From Lachnospiraceae bacterium (GTDB taxonomy: Bacteria; Bacillota; Clostridia; Lachnospirales; Lachnospiraceae), in NCBI GenBank assembly GCA_024696005.1, contig JAILHF010000052.1, forward strand, positions 248,001 to 312,000: a DNA stretch of 64,000 bases. The letters run 5' to 3'. Of the stretch, positions 7,692 through 16,702 are shown one piece after another; position 1 is the first letter of the stretch; every line of letters starts with the position of its first letter. The notes under the pieces were generated by a model that made no database searches, was not told where the DNA came from, and worked only from the letters and a program-made list of their open reading frames with translations. Position numbers and translations under genes: made by a program.

Positions 7692-10600
7692 ATGGAAAAG
7701 ATCAGTGTTAAGAAACCTTTCACCGTACTCGTCGGCGTGATCATCGCCGTTGTTCTGGGAATCGTAAGTCTGACCAACATGCAGTTGGATCTTCTGCCGG
7801 AAATATCACTACCCTATCTGATGGTCCTTACCACCTATCCCGGCGCAAGTTCCGAAAAGATCGAATCCGAGATCTGCATGCCCATGGAAGCCTCCCTGGG
7901 TACGATCAACGGCGTCAAAAACGTCTTCAGTGTCTGTAACGAAAACTATGGCATGGTGCAGCTGGAATTTGTGGATGACACGGATCTGGACAGTGCCATG
8001 GTCAAGGTATCCAGCGCGCTGAATACCCTGCAGCCCTATCTGCCGGAGGACGCGGGCACGCCCTCCATCATCGAGCTCAGCACGGACATGGTCGCAAGCG
8101 TCTATCTGGCCGTCAGCGTGGAAGGCATGGAGATGGATATGCTTTCCCAAACGGTCCGCGACAGCGTCACTCCCTTTTTCGAAAAACAGAACGGCGTTGC
8201 TTCCGTCACGACCCTCGGTCTGGTCGACAAGAGCGTGGAAGTAAAGCTCAACCAGCAGAAAGTCGATGATCTGAACGACCGCATCCTGGCCACCGTGGAT
8301 GACAGCTTTGCAAGCGCCATGGAGCAGCTCGACGACGCCAAGAAACAGCTGAACGACTCCCAGGATACCCTGGACGAAAACCGTGAAAAGTTCGACGATT
8401 CCAAAAAGGATCTGGAAGACGGCAAGCAGGAGCTCCGCGACTCCCAGAAAGAGCTGGATGACGGCAAAAAGGAACTGGAGGAGAACCGGGATAAGCTGAC
8501 GGACAGCATCAGCGATCTGGAAAAAGGAGAACAGGAACTCAACGACAAGAAGGACGAGTCCAACCGCAAGCTCGCCGAACTGAGCTATCAGCTGGACCAG
8601 GCTTCCGCCTCTCTCGCGGTCTTAAAGACCCAGCTTACGCAGAACGAAGCACAGATCCCTACCTTAAAGAATGGCATCAAAAAGCTCCAGGAAGGGATCG
8701 ATGCCATCGACAAGGCCCTGGCGATCATCGAGGAAGCCGAAGCCACGGATGCCGTAAATCTGCTGAAGCAGCAGATCGCCTATCTGGAAGGCCTCCTGGC
8801 GGAAATGGATCCCTCCACCCCCGGTTACGACGAATACGTTAAGCAGCTGGAAACAGCCAAAGCACAGCTTGCCGAACTGGAAGCCCTGCTCGCGCAGAAG
8901 GATACCCTGCGCACACAGAAAAGCGATCTGGAAAGCCAGAAAGCCACGCTGGAACTGCAACTCACCACCGCCCAGGCCACGGTCAAGGCCCTGAAGGGCG
9001 CGGTCGCCGATGCGGAAGACCAGGTGGAAAAAGCATACACGGACCTGGAAGTCGGAAAACTGGAGGCCTCCCAGACCATCGGCAGCGCGGATGCACAGCT
9101 CGCCATTGGCCGCAGCCAGCTGGAAAGTGCCGAATCGCAGCTCGACAGCGCCAAGGACCAGCTGGAGAGCGCCCAGGAACAGATCGACAGCGGCTGGGAC
9201 CAGATCAAAGACGGCGAAAAGCAGATCCTGGAAGGCCTGGACCAGCTCGATGACAGCCAGAAGCAGATCGACGACGGCTGGGCCGACTACGAGGACGCAC
9301 TGGAAAACTTTGAAAAAAAGAAGGCCGACGCGATGCTGACCGCCAATGCCGACCAGCTGCTGACACTGGATGCGCTGAGCGGCCTGATCTATGCACAGAA
9401 CTTTGAGATGCCCGCCGGCTATGTGGACGATACCAAGGACAGCTCCTGGCTTGTCAAAGTCGGACAGAACTACGAGGAGATCAGTGAGCTCTCCGACATC
9501 GTTCTGACCAATATCAATAAAGTAGGCGATGTCCGCCTCGGTGACGTAGCGGATATCCGAGTGATCGACAACGCCGACGAAAGCTATGTCCGCCTGGGCA
9601 ACGACAAGGCGGTGATCCTTTCCATATTCAAGAGCAGCACTGCGGGAACCAACGACCTCTCCCACACCATCGAGGACGCTGCCGCCGAGCTGACGGCGGC
9701 TCATCCCGGCATGCACGTCACCACCCTTGTGGACATGGGTGACTACATCGACCTGATCGTCAAGAGCGTGATGCAGTCCATGATCATCGGCGCCCTTCTG
9801 GCCATCGTCATACTGGCCGTATTCCTGAAGGATGTAAAGCCCACCCTGGTGGTGGCCATCAGCATCCCCGTTTCCGTCCTTGCCGCCATCATCTGCATGT
9901 ATTTCTCCAAAATCTCACTGAACATGCTGAGTCTGTCCGGCCTGGCTCTGGGCATCGGCATGCTGGTGGATAACTCCATCGTGGTCATGGAAAACATCTA
10001 CCGGCTCCGGGGATACGGCATCGATGCGCCCCGGGCAGCCGTACAGGGTACCCGGCAGGTGGCCGGTTCCATTATCGCATCCACCCTGACCACGGTCTGC
10101 GTCTTCCTGCCCATGATCTTTACCACCGGTCTTGTCCGGGATCTGATCGCACCCATGTGCCTGACCATCGTCTTCTGTCTGATGGCCTCGCTCTTCATCG
10201 CCATGACCGTGGTCCCGGCCTCGGCTTCCACCCTGCTGCGCAATGCGAAGCCCAAGGAGCATCCACTCTTCGATAAAGTGATGGTCCTTTACGAAAAGAT
10301 CCTGCGCTTCTGCCTGAAGGTCAAGGTCGTTCCCATCGGCGTGGCCCTGGGACTGCTCGTCTTCTCGGCCGTGATGATCCTTCGGATGGGCATCGTGATG
10401 ATCCCTCCGCTGACCATGAACCAGATGCAGGCCAATCTGAGCTTTTCCGATGAAATTACCCGCGAGGAAGCCTATAAGACGACGGACCTGGTGCTGGAGC
10501 GCATGATGAAGATCGAAGGTATCGGCACCATCGGCGTGCTGGCCGGGGATGACAGCGCCCTGCTGGTATCCGAGGCGGCCGGCAGCTCCGATACGTTCCG

Positions 10601-11924
10601 CAACATGTCCTTCATGATGATGACCGAGGATGAAAATGCCGGCGAAGCCGAGATCCAGCGCATCACACGCGAGATCGAAGCTTCCGTTGCGGATCTGGAT
10701 GTGGACCTCAGCTTAAGCTCCATGTCCTCCGAAATGGACCAGCTGACCGGCGGTTCCGGTCTTTCCCTGAACGTTTACGGTCCCGATACCGATGAACTGA
10801 CCCGCATAACTTCTGAGATCTGCGAGATCGTCGCCGGGATCGAAGGCTTTGAGAACATCTCCAACGGCACGGAAGATGCCGGGAAGGTACTGCACCTTAC
10901 CATCGACAAGAACAAAGCCATGAGCCTTGGCCTGAACGTGGTCCAGATCTATCAGGATATCAATCGGAAGCTCACCCACTCCAAGAGCGCGCTGACCATA
11001 ACGGTGGACGGCATCGACATGGATATCGTGGTGGTGGACGACCTGGATCCTCTTACCTATGAAAACATCCTGGACTACGGCTTCATCGTCCAGAAGACGG
11101 ATGACAATTACGAAACCTTCCACGAAGAGCACAAACTGGGAGAATTTGCTTCCATTGAAGTGCGTGACGAAGTAAGCAGCATGAGACGTGAGAACCAGAG
11201 CCGCTACATGACCGTATCGGCCACGGTGGGCGAGGGTTATAACACCACGCTCCTGACCAGAAAGCTCGAGCCCCTGCTCAAGGACTATCAGCTGCCCCAC
11301 GGTTATTCCATGGAACTGGGCGGCGAATACGATTCGGTGCAGACCATGCTGGAACAGATGGCTCTGGTCATGCTCTTAGGCCTCCTGATGGTGTATCTGG
11401 TCATGGTGGCACAGTTCCAGAGCCTGCTGAGTCCCTTCATTGTGCTCTTTACGGTTCCGCTGGCCTTTACCGGCGGCTTCCTGGTCATGTGGTTTGCGAG
11501 GGAAAATCTCTCCGTCATCAGCATACTGGGCATCATCGTGCTGATGGGTACTGTGGTCAATAACGGTATCGTCTTTGTCGACTATGCCAACCAGCTGCGA
11601 AAAGGCGGCCTTGATCGCACGACCGCTCTGATCGTCACCGGAAAGACGCGCATGCGCCCGATCCTGATGACCGCCCTTACCACCATCCTGGCAGAATCCA
11701 GCCTGATCGTCGGCGACGACATGGCTGCCCAGCTCGGACGCGGCATGGCCCTGGTCATCGCCGGAGGCCTTGCATATGCCACATTGATGACGCTCTTCAT
11801 CATTCCCGTCATGTATGACATCCTGTTCAAGAAACAGCCTCTGGACGTGGATACCGGAAGTGAAAACCTGGATGATATCCCCGACGATGCCGCGGAATAC
11901 CTGAAGAGTCAGGAAGAAGGCTGA
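7692..11924 (+). CDS. RND-family efflux transporter with large coiled-coil insertion
   Basis: A proton-driven exporter of the AcrB/SwrC superfamily in the cytoplasmic membrane. At 1410 residues it is longer than the usual 1030-1070. The excess is explained by residues about 205-545, a Gln/Asp/Lys/Glu-rich coiled coil with a repeating QLDDGK-like pattern placed in the first extracytoplasmic loop. The rest is standard: N-terminal membrane helix, LDLLPEISLP, TTYPGAS, the proton-relay region VDNSIVVMENI, and a second membrane bundle near the C-terminus. The coiled coil may replace a separate membrane-fusion protein. The gene stands alone under its own promoter and overlaps the convergent ABC permease gene by 16 bases. 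The substrate is unknown. Confidence 0.92.
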   Translation: MEKISVKKPFTVLVGVIIAVVLGIVSLTNMQLDLLPEISLPYLMVLTTYPGASSEKIESEICMPMEASLGTINGVKNVFSVCNENYGMVQLEFVDDTDLDSAMVKVSSALNTLQPYLPEDAGTPSIIELSTDMVASVYLAVSVEGMEMDMLSQTVRDSVTPFFEKQNGVASVTTLGLVDKSVEVKLNQQKVDDLNDRILATVDDSFASAMEQLDDAKKQLNDSQDTLDENREKFDDSKKDLEDGKQELRDSQKELDDGKKELEENRDKLTDSISDLEKGEQELNDKKDESNRKLAELSYQLDQASASLAVLKTQLTQNEAQIPTLKNGIKKLQEGIDAIDKALAIIEEAEATDAVNLLKQQIAYLEGLLAEMDPSTPGYDEYVKQLETAKAQLAELEALLAQKDTLRTQKSDLESQKATLELQLTTAQATVKALKGAVADAEDQVEKAYTDLEVGKLEASQTIGSADAQLAIGRSQLESAESQLDSAKDQLESAQEQIDSGWDQIKDGEKQILEGLDQLDDSQKQIDDGWADYEDALENFEKKKADAMLTANADQLLTLDALSGLIYAQNFEMPAGYVDDTKDSSWLVKVGQNYEEISELSDIVLTNINKVGDVRLGDVADIRVIDNADESYVRLGNDKAVILSIFKSSTAGTNDLSHTIEDAAAELTAAHPGMHVTTLVDMGDYIDLIVKSVMQSMIIGALLAIVILAVFLKDVKPTLVVAISIPVSVLAAIICMYFSKISLNMLSLSGLALGIGMLVDNSIVVMENIYRLRGYGIDAPRAAVQGTRQVAGSIIASTLTTVCVFLPMIFTTGLVRDLIAPMCLTIVFCLMASLFIAMTVVPASASTLLRNAKPKEHPLFDKVMVLYEKILRFCLKVKVVPIGVALGLLVFSAVMILRMGIVMIPPLTMNQMQANLSFSDEITREEAYKTTDLVLERMMKIEGIGTIGVLAGDDSALLVSEAAGSSDTFRNMSFMMMTEDENAGEAEIQRITREIEASVADLDVDLSLSSMSSEMDQLTGGSGLSLNVYGPDTDELTRITSEICEIVAGIEGFENISNGTEDAGKVLHLTIDKNKAMSLGLNVVQIYQDINRKLTHSKSALTITVDGIDMDIVVVDDLDPLTYENILDYGFIVQKTDDNYETFHEEHKLGEFASIEVRDEVSSMRRENQSRYMTVSATVGEGYNTTLLTRKLEPLLKDYQLPHGYSMELGGEYDSVQTMLEQMALVMLLGLLMVYLVMVAQFQSLLSPFIVLFTVPLAFTGGFLVMWFARENLSVISILGIIVLMGTVVNNGIVFVDYANQLRKGGLDRTTALIVTGKTRMRPILMTALTTILAESSLIVGDDMAAQLGRGMALVIAGGLAYATLMTLFIIPVMYDILFKKQPLDVDTGSENLDDIPDDAAEYLKSQEEG

Positions 11925-13936
11925 GCCTTCTTCCGAAGCAGCAGAAGACCTGCCGAAAGCAATACAAAACCGGCCATAAACAGCCCTGCCGCCGTCGCGG
12001 CACCGGGCTGTTCTTCTTTCAGGAAGGGAAGAACGTCCTGAAGGCTCTCGCCGTACTGTTCCAGCAGCAGCGAACTCAGATTATTCAGAAAATGGATCAG
12101 GATCGAAAGAACGATCCCACCCTCTTTCCATACCACATAACTCAAAAGGATCCCCAGCGGCGCGATCAGCAGGAACTGGAGCAGGCTCATATGATACGCT
12201 CCGAAGATCAGGCCCGTGAACACCACCGCCACGGCTCCTTTGTATTTATGCTCCAGCGCGGACAAAAGGAAGCCGCGGAAAGCCGCCTCCTCACAGACGG
12301 CGGGGAACACCGCCACCACCAGCACCAGAAGCCAGATCGGCTTTCCCTGCCAGAGCGCCACCAGATTCTCCGCATTCTCCGTAGAAAGCCCCGGAAACAG
12401 GGAGGTCAGGAGACTGCCGAAGAGCTGGATCAGGAAAAAGCTTCCGGCCCAGCACAAAAAGGCGGAAAGCACGGCTACGGGCCGTACCTTTCGCAGATGA
12501 AGGACCTTGCCGAAATCCGCCCGGATATACCAGGCATAGAGCAGCACCAGCAGAAGGATCAGCCCCTGCTCGATCATCAGACCGTAGAGTCCGAAATGAA
12601 GGACAGCCGTGCTGCCCACGAAAAGCACCACGATCAGGAGAGCCGAAAAAAGCAGGATCACATCCCCGATCCCCGGGATCTGGCCAGGCTTCATGTGCTT
12701 CCTGGATTCCAGAAGCCTGAGGCTTGCCGCCGCATCCCCGAAGAGGATGTTTTCGGAGGAAAAGAGCCTCCCCATGATCACAACGGCGATCCCGGTATAG
12801 GCCAGGTTGGCAAAAAGCACCGTGGCGATCTGGGACAGATTGTAGTGGAAATGGAACAGCTCCGAGATCAGCAGGACCACATTCACCACCGGCACCATTA
12901 TGGTCACCCGGTTCAGGGAAAGCTGCGGGATCATGCCCGCCATTCCCCCGATCATGAAAAGGAGCAGCAGCGGTGTCGTGTAGTTCTGGGCCTCCTTGAA
13001 GCTCCTGGCAAAGATGCAGGCGCAGAGGCACACCGCCGATACGAACATCGCGAATACGAACACGCACAAAAGCATGATCAGGGCGGCCGGGATAAAGCTG
13101 CGCAGGTCCAGACTGCCGCCTCCTCCCGCCAGTTTCATCGTATCTCCCATATAGATGGCAAGGAAGCCCATGGACAGGATGTTTAAAAGCGCCGCTGCCA
13201 TGGCGATGGTCGAGGTAGCCAGGAATTTGGCCGCGATCAGCTCCAGATTGTTCACGGGCAGCGTAAGGAGGGTCTCCAGCGTCCCTCTCTCCTTCTCTCC
13301 CGCCGTGGTATCGATGGCGGGATACAGCGCTCCCATCAGAATGCTGGTGATCATGAGAAAGGGAACGATCAGCCCCACCAGATAACCGGCATTTTCCTCA
13401 TTGGAGGAGTAGTCCTTTCTGCCATAGAGGATGGGCCTGAGCACCGTATCCGGATCCAGTCCGGCTTCGCTGATCTCGTTTCGCCTCAGCTCATCCCTGT
13501 AATCCTCTAAAATGGTCTCCACCATTCCCGCCGCCGTCTGGGAATCCGTGTCGGAAGCCCGGTAGGCGATCTCGTAGTAAGGCCGGTTCTCCGAAACGCT
13601 CTCCCGCAGTACGGCCTGCACGCGGTTGTCCCTAAGCATCTCCTCGCTGTCTTTTTTTTCGGGAGGGGAATAGAAATAGAAGGTGTAATGGTGCTCTCCT
13701 TCCCTTTCCTTCATGAAGTCCTTCATCGCCTGCTCGTCCCGCAGGCCTTCAAAGCCTACGATATAGCCCTTGCTCGTGGGCGCTGCCAGGATGCTTCCCG
13801 CCAGATAGATGCTGCCCACAAAGATCAGGGGATACAGGATCAGGGGGACCACGATCATCATCAGGATGGTCTTCTTATCCCGCAGGATATCCAGGATCTC
13901 TTTCCGATAGAGCGAACCCACAACCGACTTACGCAT
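11909..13936 (-). CDS. ABC-2 permease fused to CPBP intramembrane protease
   Basis: A 675-residue two-part membrane protein. Residues 1-400 resemble NatB-type ABC-2 permeases: an N-terminal helix after KEILDILRDKKT, a long extracytoplasmic segment and a TTAGEKERGTLETLL motif before several helices. The C-terminal 250 residues form a CPBP (Abi/type II CAAX-like) glutamic protease domain with its three motifs intact: EEAAFRG, FGAYH and HFLNN. Such fusions are known in Firmicutes; their substrate is generally not. The gene starts 8 bases inside the ATPase gene, so subunits are likely coupled. The pair sits at the end of the ribosome/SRP operon, which is an unusual location for an exporter. Confidence 0.9.
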   Translation of the reverse strand: MRKSVVGSLYRKEILDILRDKKTILMMIVVPLILYPLIFVGSIYLAGSILAAPTSKGYIVGFEGLRDEQAMKDFMKEREGEHHYTFYFYSPPEKKDSEEMLRDNRVQAVLRESVSENRPYYEIAYRASDTDSQTAAGMVETILEDYRDELRRNEISEAGLDPDTVLRPILYGRKDYSSNEENAGYLVGLIVPFLMITSILMGALYPAIDTTAGEKERGTLETLLTLPVNNLELIAAKFLATSTIAMAAALLNILSMGFLAIYMGDTMKLAGGGGSLDLRSFIPAALIMLLCVFVFAMFVSAVCLCACIFARSFKEAQNYTTPLLLLFMIGGMAGMIPQLSLNRVTIMVPVVNVVLLISELFHFHYNLSQIATVLFANLAYTGIAVVIMGRLFSSENILFGDAAASLRLLESRKHMKPGQIPGIGDVILLFSALLIVVLFVGSTAVLHFGLYGLMIEQGLILLLVLLYAWYIRADFGKVLHLRKVRPVAVLSAFLCWAGSFFLIQLFGSLLTSLFPGLSTENAENLVALWQGKPIWLLVLVVAVFPAVCEEAAFRGFLLSALEHKYKGAVAVVFTGLIFGAYHMSLLQFLLIAPLGILLSYVVWKEGGIVLSILIHFLNNLSSLLLEQYGESLQDVLPFLKEEQPGAATAAGLFMAGFVLLSAGLLLLRKKAQPSS

Positions 13937-14762
13937 CCTGTCCCTCCTCCTTTCTCACCTCCGTCTCCTCTGCCCGCTCCCTTGTCCCGGCATCCAGCAG
14001 GGCCCGGAAACAGTCACGCAGATTATCCGTCGCGGTCTGCTCCATCAGCCGCTGCGGCGTATCTTCCGCTATGATCCGCCCCTCCCAGAGCATGACGATG
14101 CGGTCACAGAGGTATTGTGCCTCTTCCATGTAATGTGTGGAATAGAGGACCGTGCGCCCCTGCTCCCGCTCTCCTTTCATGAAGCTTACAATGGATTCGC
14201 TGCTGATGATATCGAGCCCCAGCGTAGGCTCGTCAAAGATATAGATCCCCGGGGAATGGATCAGGCAGCGCGCGATATTGGCACGCTGGGTCTGCCCCGT
14301 GGAAAGCCGTTCGATGCGGTTATCGATGAATGCGGAAAGATTAAGAACCTCCGTGATCTGCTCGATCCTTTCGTCACGGACTTCCGGTGTCAGGCCGTAG
14401 ATGGAAGAGATGGTATGCAAAAGCTCTCTGGTGGAAAAGCGCCCGTAGAGGTGGGTATTCTCGGAAAGATAGCCGATGCAGCTTTTGACCGCGATGGGAT
14501 CACTGATCACTGCTCCGTCCTCCCCGACAACGGAGACCGTCCCCTCGTCCGGGGCCAGCAGGGTTCCCATCATACGAAGAAGTGTGGTCTTTCCGGCACC
14601 GTTCGGCCCCAGAACGCCAAGGATCTCCCCCTGTCTGGTAGACAGGTCCACATGGTCCACCGCCAGAAACTCTTCTTTGCGGCTGCTGCGTCTGCCCTTT
14701 GTTTCCCCATCCGACACGAGCCGGCTGAAACGCTTGCAAAGCCCTTTCACTTCAATATTCAT
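13929..14762 (-). CDS. ABC transporter ATP-binding protein (NatA type)
   Basis: ATPase partner of the downstream permease-protease fusion, acting at the inner face of the membrane. The 277-residue chain contains Walker A GPNGAGKTT, signature LSTGQTQRANIARC, Walker B IYIFDEPTLGLD and the switch His (YSTHYMEEAQYL). The ATG at 14762 was chosen because it begins the conserved MNIEVKGLCKRF segment and lies after AAAGGAGCAGGGCGG; upstream reading-frame extension would run inside trmD. Its ATG overlaps the trmD stop codon (ATGA), so it is probably translated from the same message. The transported molecule is unknown; NatA-like systems export Na+, drugs or peptides. Confidence 0.92.
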   Translation of the reverse strand: MNIEVKGLCKRFSRLVSDGETKGRRSSRKEEFLAVDHVDLSTRQGEILGVLGPNGAGKTTLLRMMGTLLAPDEGTVSVVGEDGAVISDPIAVKSCIGYLSENTHLYGRFSTRELLHTISSIYGLTPEVRDERIEQITEVLNLSAFIDNRIERLSTGQTQRANIARCLIHSPGIYIFDEPTLGLDIISSESIVSFMKGEREQGRTVLYSTHYMEEAQYLCDRIVMLWEGRIIAEDTPQRLMEQTATDNLRDCFRALLDAGTRERAEETEVRKEEGQDA

Positions 14763-15571
14763 CCGCCCTGCTCCCTTTTCCTTCTGCGTTCTTCCCGCTC
14801 CCGTTCCTTCTTCTTTTTCTTTTCCAGTGCCGCCAGCACATCCGCATGGGAAAGCGCGTAACTCTCGTACAGCTCGGGCCTGCGCTCCATGGTGCGCGCC
14901 AGCGACTGTTCCAGTCTCCATTGCTCCACTTTGCCGTGATCCCCGGAGAGAAGCACCTCCGGAACACGCTTCCCCATCCATTCCTCGGGACGGGTGTACT
15001 GCGGGTATTCCAAAAGGCCGTCCGTAAAGCTCTCGGTCATGGCCGATTCATCGTTATTCAGCACTCCGGGGACCAGACGCGAGATGCAGTCCATCATCAC
15101 GAGGGACGGAAGCTCTCCGCCCGTCAATACATAGTCCCCGATGGAGACACAGTCCGTGACCACTTCCTCCAGCACACGCTCGTCGATCCCTTCGTAATGC
15201 CCGCAGAGAAAGACCAGGTCCTCCTCTTTGGACAATTCCTCCGCCATGGCCTGGTCAAAAACGCGGCCCTGGGGCGTGAGATAGATCACCCTCGTCTGTT
15301 TCGGCGTCCGGCCTTCCGCTTCGGCATGCTCCTTTATCCGCGCCTGCACCGCTTTGTAACAGTCCCAGATGGGCTGGCAGGCGATCAGCATCCCGGCACC
15401 CCCGCCGTAGGTATAATCGTCAACGCGCTTGTGCTTGTTCTCCGTATACTCCCGGATATGAAAACATTCCAGCGACAGGAGCGCATTCTCCTGCGCCCGC
15501 CAGAGCACGCCGGTGTTCATTCCCTTTTCGATCAGCTCCGGAAAGAGCGTCATCACATAATAGCGCATCAT
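14759..15571 (-). CDS. trmD: tRNA (guanine-N1)-methyltransferase TrmD
   Basis: Methylates G37 of tRNAs reading CNN/GNN-type codons, using S-adenosylmethionine, to prevent +1 frameshifting. The knotted-fold core is intact: GMNTGVLWRAQEN, the GGGAGM loop, FLCGHYEGIDERV and SIGDYVLTGGELP. At about 270 residues it is some 25 longer than usual; the excess is a highly charged Lys/Glu/Arg C-terminal tail (last 26 residues). The start is ATG 15571 or the next codon ATG 15568, both overlapping the rimM stop. It ends on the start of the ABC ATPase gene, where most Firmicutes would have rplS. Confidence 0.96.
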   Translation of the reverse strand: MMRYYVMTLFPELIEKGMNTGVLWRAQENALLSLECFHIREYTENKHKRVDDYTYGGGAGMLIACQPIWDCYKAVQARIKEHAEAEGRTPKQTRVIYLTPQGRVFDQAMAEELSKEEDLVFLCGHYEGIDERVLEEVVTDCVSIGDYVLTGGELPSLVMMDCISRLVPGVLNNDESAMTESFTDGLLEYPQYTRPEEWMGKRVPEVLLSGDHGKVEQWRLEQSLARTMERRPELYESYALSHADVLAALEKKKKKEREREERRRKREQGG

Positions 15572-16122
15572 AGGCCTTCCATCACAGCCACATCCATGCG
15601 GCCCCCCTTCACATCCACCTTCAGCACGCACTCGCGTATGGCCGGCAAAAGCAGCTCGCTCCCGTCCGTCCTGAGGATCTGGTAGACATCGTTTGCCCCC
15701 GTCTGCAGCACGTCCTTTACGGTTCCGATCTGTTCATCGTTTTCATAGACCGCAAGTCCGATCAGATCCGAGATGTAATACTCGTCTTCCTCCAGAGGCA
15801 CGGCATTCGCGCGGTCCACATAGAGCTCACACTTGCGGAACTTCTCCGCAAGGTCACGGTCCGCGATCTCCTTAAACTGCAGGATGATGCGGTCCTTTGT
15901 CTGCTTCATGCCCAGACAATGCAGGACTGCCATGCGCCTGTCCCCGTTCTCGACGCTCTCCGCGACAAAACCTTCCGGGAGCCTGCGCTCCGGAAGCAGG
16001 TAAAACTCCTTTACTTTTTTCAAATGCATCGGATCGTCGGTGGTAGGATATACCTTTACCTCACCGCGTACCCCGTGAGGCTCGGTGATCACACCGATCC
16101 GGAAATATTCTTCTTCGTTCAT
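15568..16122 (-). CDS. rimM: Ribosome maturation factor RimM
   Basis: Assists assembly of the 30S head through binding S19. The 184-residue protein has the N-terminal RimM domain (FRIGVITEPHGVRGEVKV) and the PRC-barrel domain beginning near EDEYYISDLIGL and ending with PAIRECVLKVD. ATG 16122 is preferred because it directly precedes the conserved start; the frame stays open a further 16 codons upstream but those run through a hairpin. It is preceded by a terminator-like structure and followed by trmD with overlapping codons. Confidence 0.96.
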   Translation of the reverse strand: MNEEEYFRIGVITEPHGVRGEVKVYPTTDDPMHLKKVKEFYLLPERRLPEGFVAESVENGDRRMAVLHCLGMKQTKDRIILQFKEIADRDLAEKFRKCELYVDRANAVPLEEDEYYISDLIGLAVYENDEQIGTVKDVLQTGANDVYQILRTDGSELLLPAIRECVLKVDVKGGRMDVAVMEGL

Positions 16123-16130
16123 GTTCTCCC

Positions 16131-16160
16131 AAAAACAAGACCGCAGCCTCGGCTGCGGTC
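16131..16160 (-). terminator. Terminator-like hairpin between khpA and rimM
   Basis: On the minus strand a stem GACCGCAGC/GCTGCGGTC with loop CGAG (16139-16160) is followed by TTGTTTTT. This is an intrinsic-terminator shape inside the operon, so partial termination may lower rimM-trmD expression relative to ffh-rpsP-khpA. Confidence 0.65.
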
Positions 16161-16166
16161 TGCGAT

Positions 16167-16397
16167 TCATTCAACGATATCTACATCCACGTACAGATCG
16201 TCTTTGGTGGAGGCCGCCTTCACTACCGAGCGGATCGCCTTGGCGATGCGGCCCTGCTTTCCGATGACCTTTCCCATATCCGAAGGGTCCACCCTGAGCT
16301 TGACCGTCACGTGCTTTCCGTCGGATTCCTCAGTGACCTCCACGGCTTCCGGTTTTTCGACCAGAGCCTTTGCGATCACTTCAACCAATTCTTTCAT
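16167..16397 (-). CDS. khpA: KH-domain RNA-binding protein KhpA
   Basis: Small cytoplasmic RNA-binding protein that pairs with KhpB in Firmicutes and influences cell elongation and division through RNA control. The 76-residue product is one KH domain with the GxxG loop as GKQG (VIGKQGRIAKAIRS) and an ending typical of the YlqC/UPF0109 family. It follows rpsP by 17 bases as in many Firmicutes. khpB is not in this window. Confidence 0.95.
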   Translation of the reverse strand: MKELVEVIAKALVEKPEAVEVTEESDGKHVTVKLRVDPSDMGKVIGKQGRIAKAIRSVVKAASTKDDLYVDVDIVE

Positions 16398-16414
16398 TCA
16401 GACACCTCCCGGCC

Positions 16415-16660
16415 TTACTTTTCAATATTAGCCAGCTTGAGGAGCTTTCCTACGGTTTCGGTGGGCTGAGCGCCGTTTGCAAGCCACTTCTTAGCCTTTT
16501 CCTCATCAAGCTTGAACGAAGAAGGCTCGGTGTTGGGATCATAGGTTCCGATCTCGTCGATCACCTTTCCGTCGCGGGCATTGCGGGAATCCGCTACCAC
16601 TACACGATACTGAGGCTTTTTCTTCTTGCCCATTCTTGTCAATCTGATCTTTACTGCCAT
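16415..16660 (-). CDS. rpsP: 30S ribosomal protein S16
   Basis: Structural protein of the small ribosomal subunit. The 81-residue product starts with the family signature [24 protein letters not shown] (in shortened form [17 protein letters not shown]) and has the expected length. It lies between ffh and khpA, the standard Firmicutes order. Confidence 0.98.
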   Translation of the reverse strand: MAVKIRLTRMGKKKKPQYRVVVADSRNARDGKVIDEIGTYDPNTEPSSFKLDEEKAKKWLANGAQPTETVGKLLKLANIEK

Positions 16661-16702
16661 TTTCTTTTCCTCCCGAAAAATATTTATAAAATGTTTGTTA
16701 TA

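Noticed and set aside
13929-14981. Longer N-terminus for the NatA-like ATPase
   Set aside because: The extra 73 codons lie inside trmD in another frame and are not ABC ATPase sequence.
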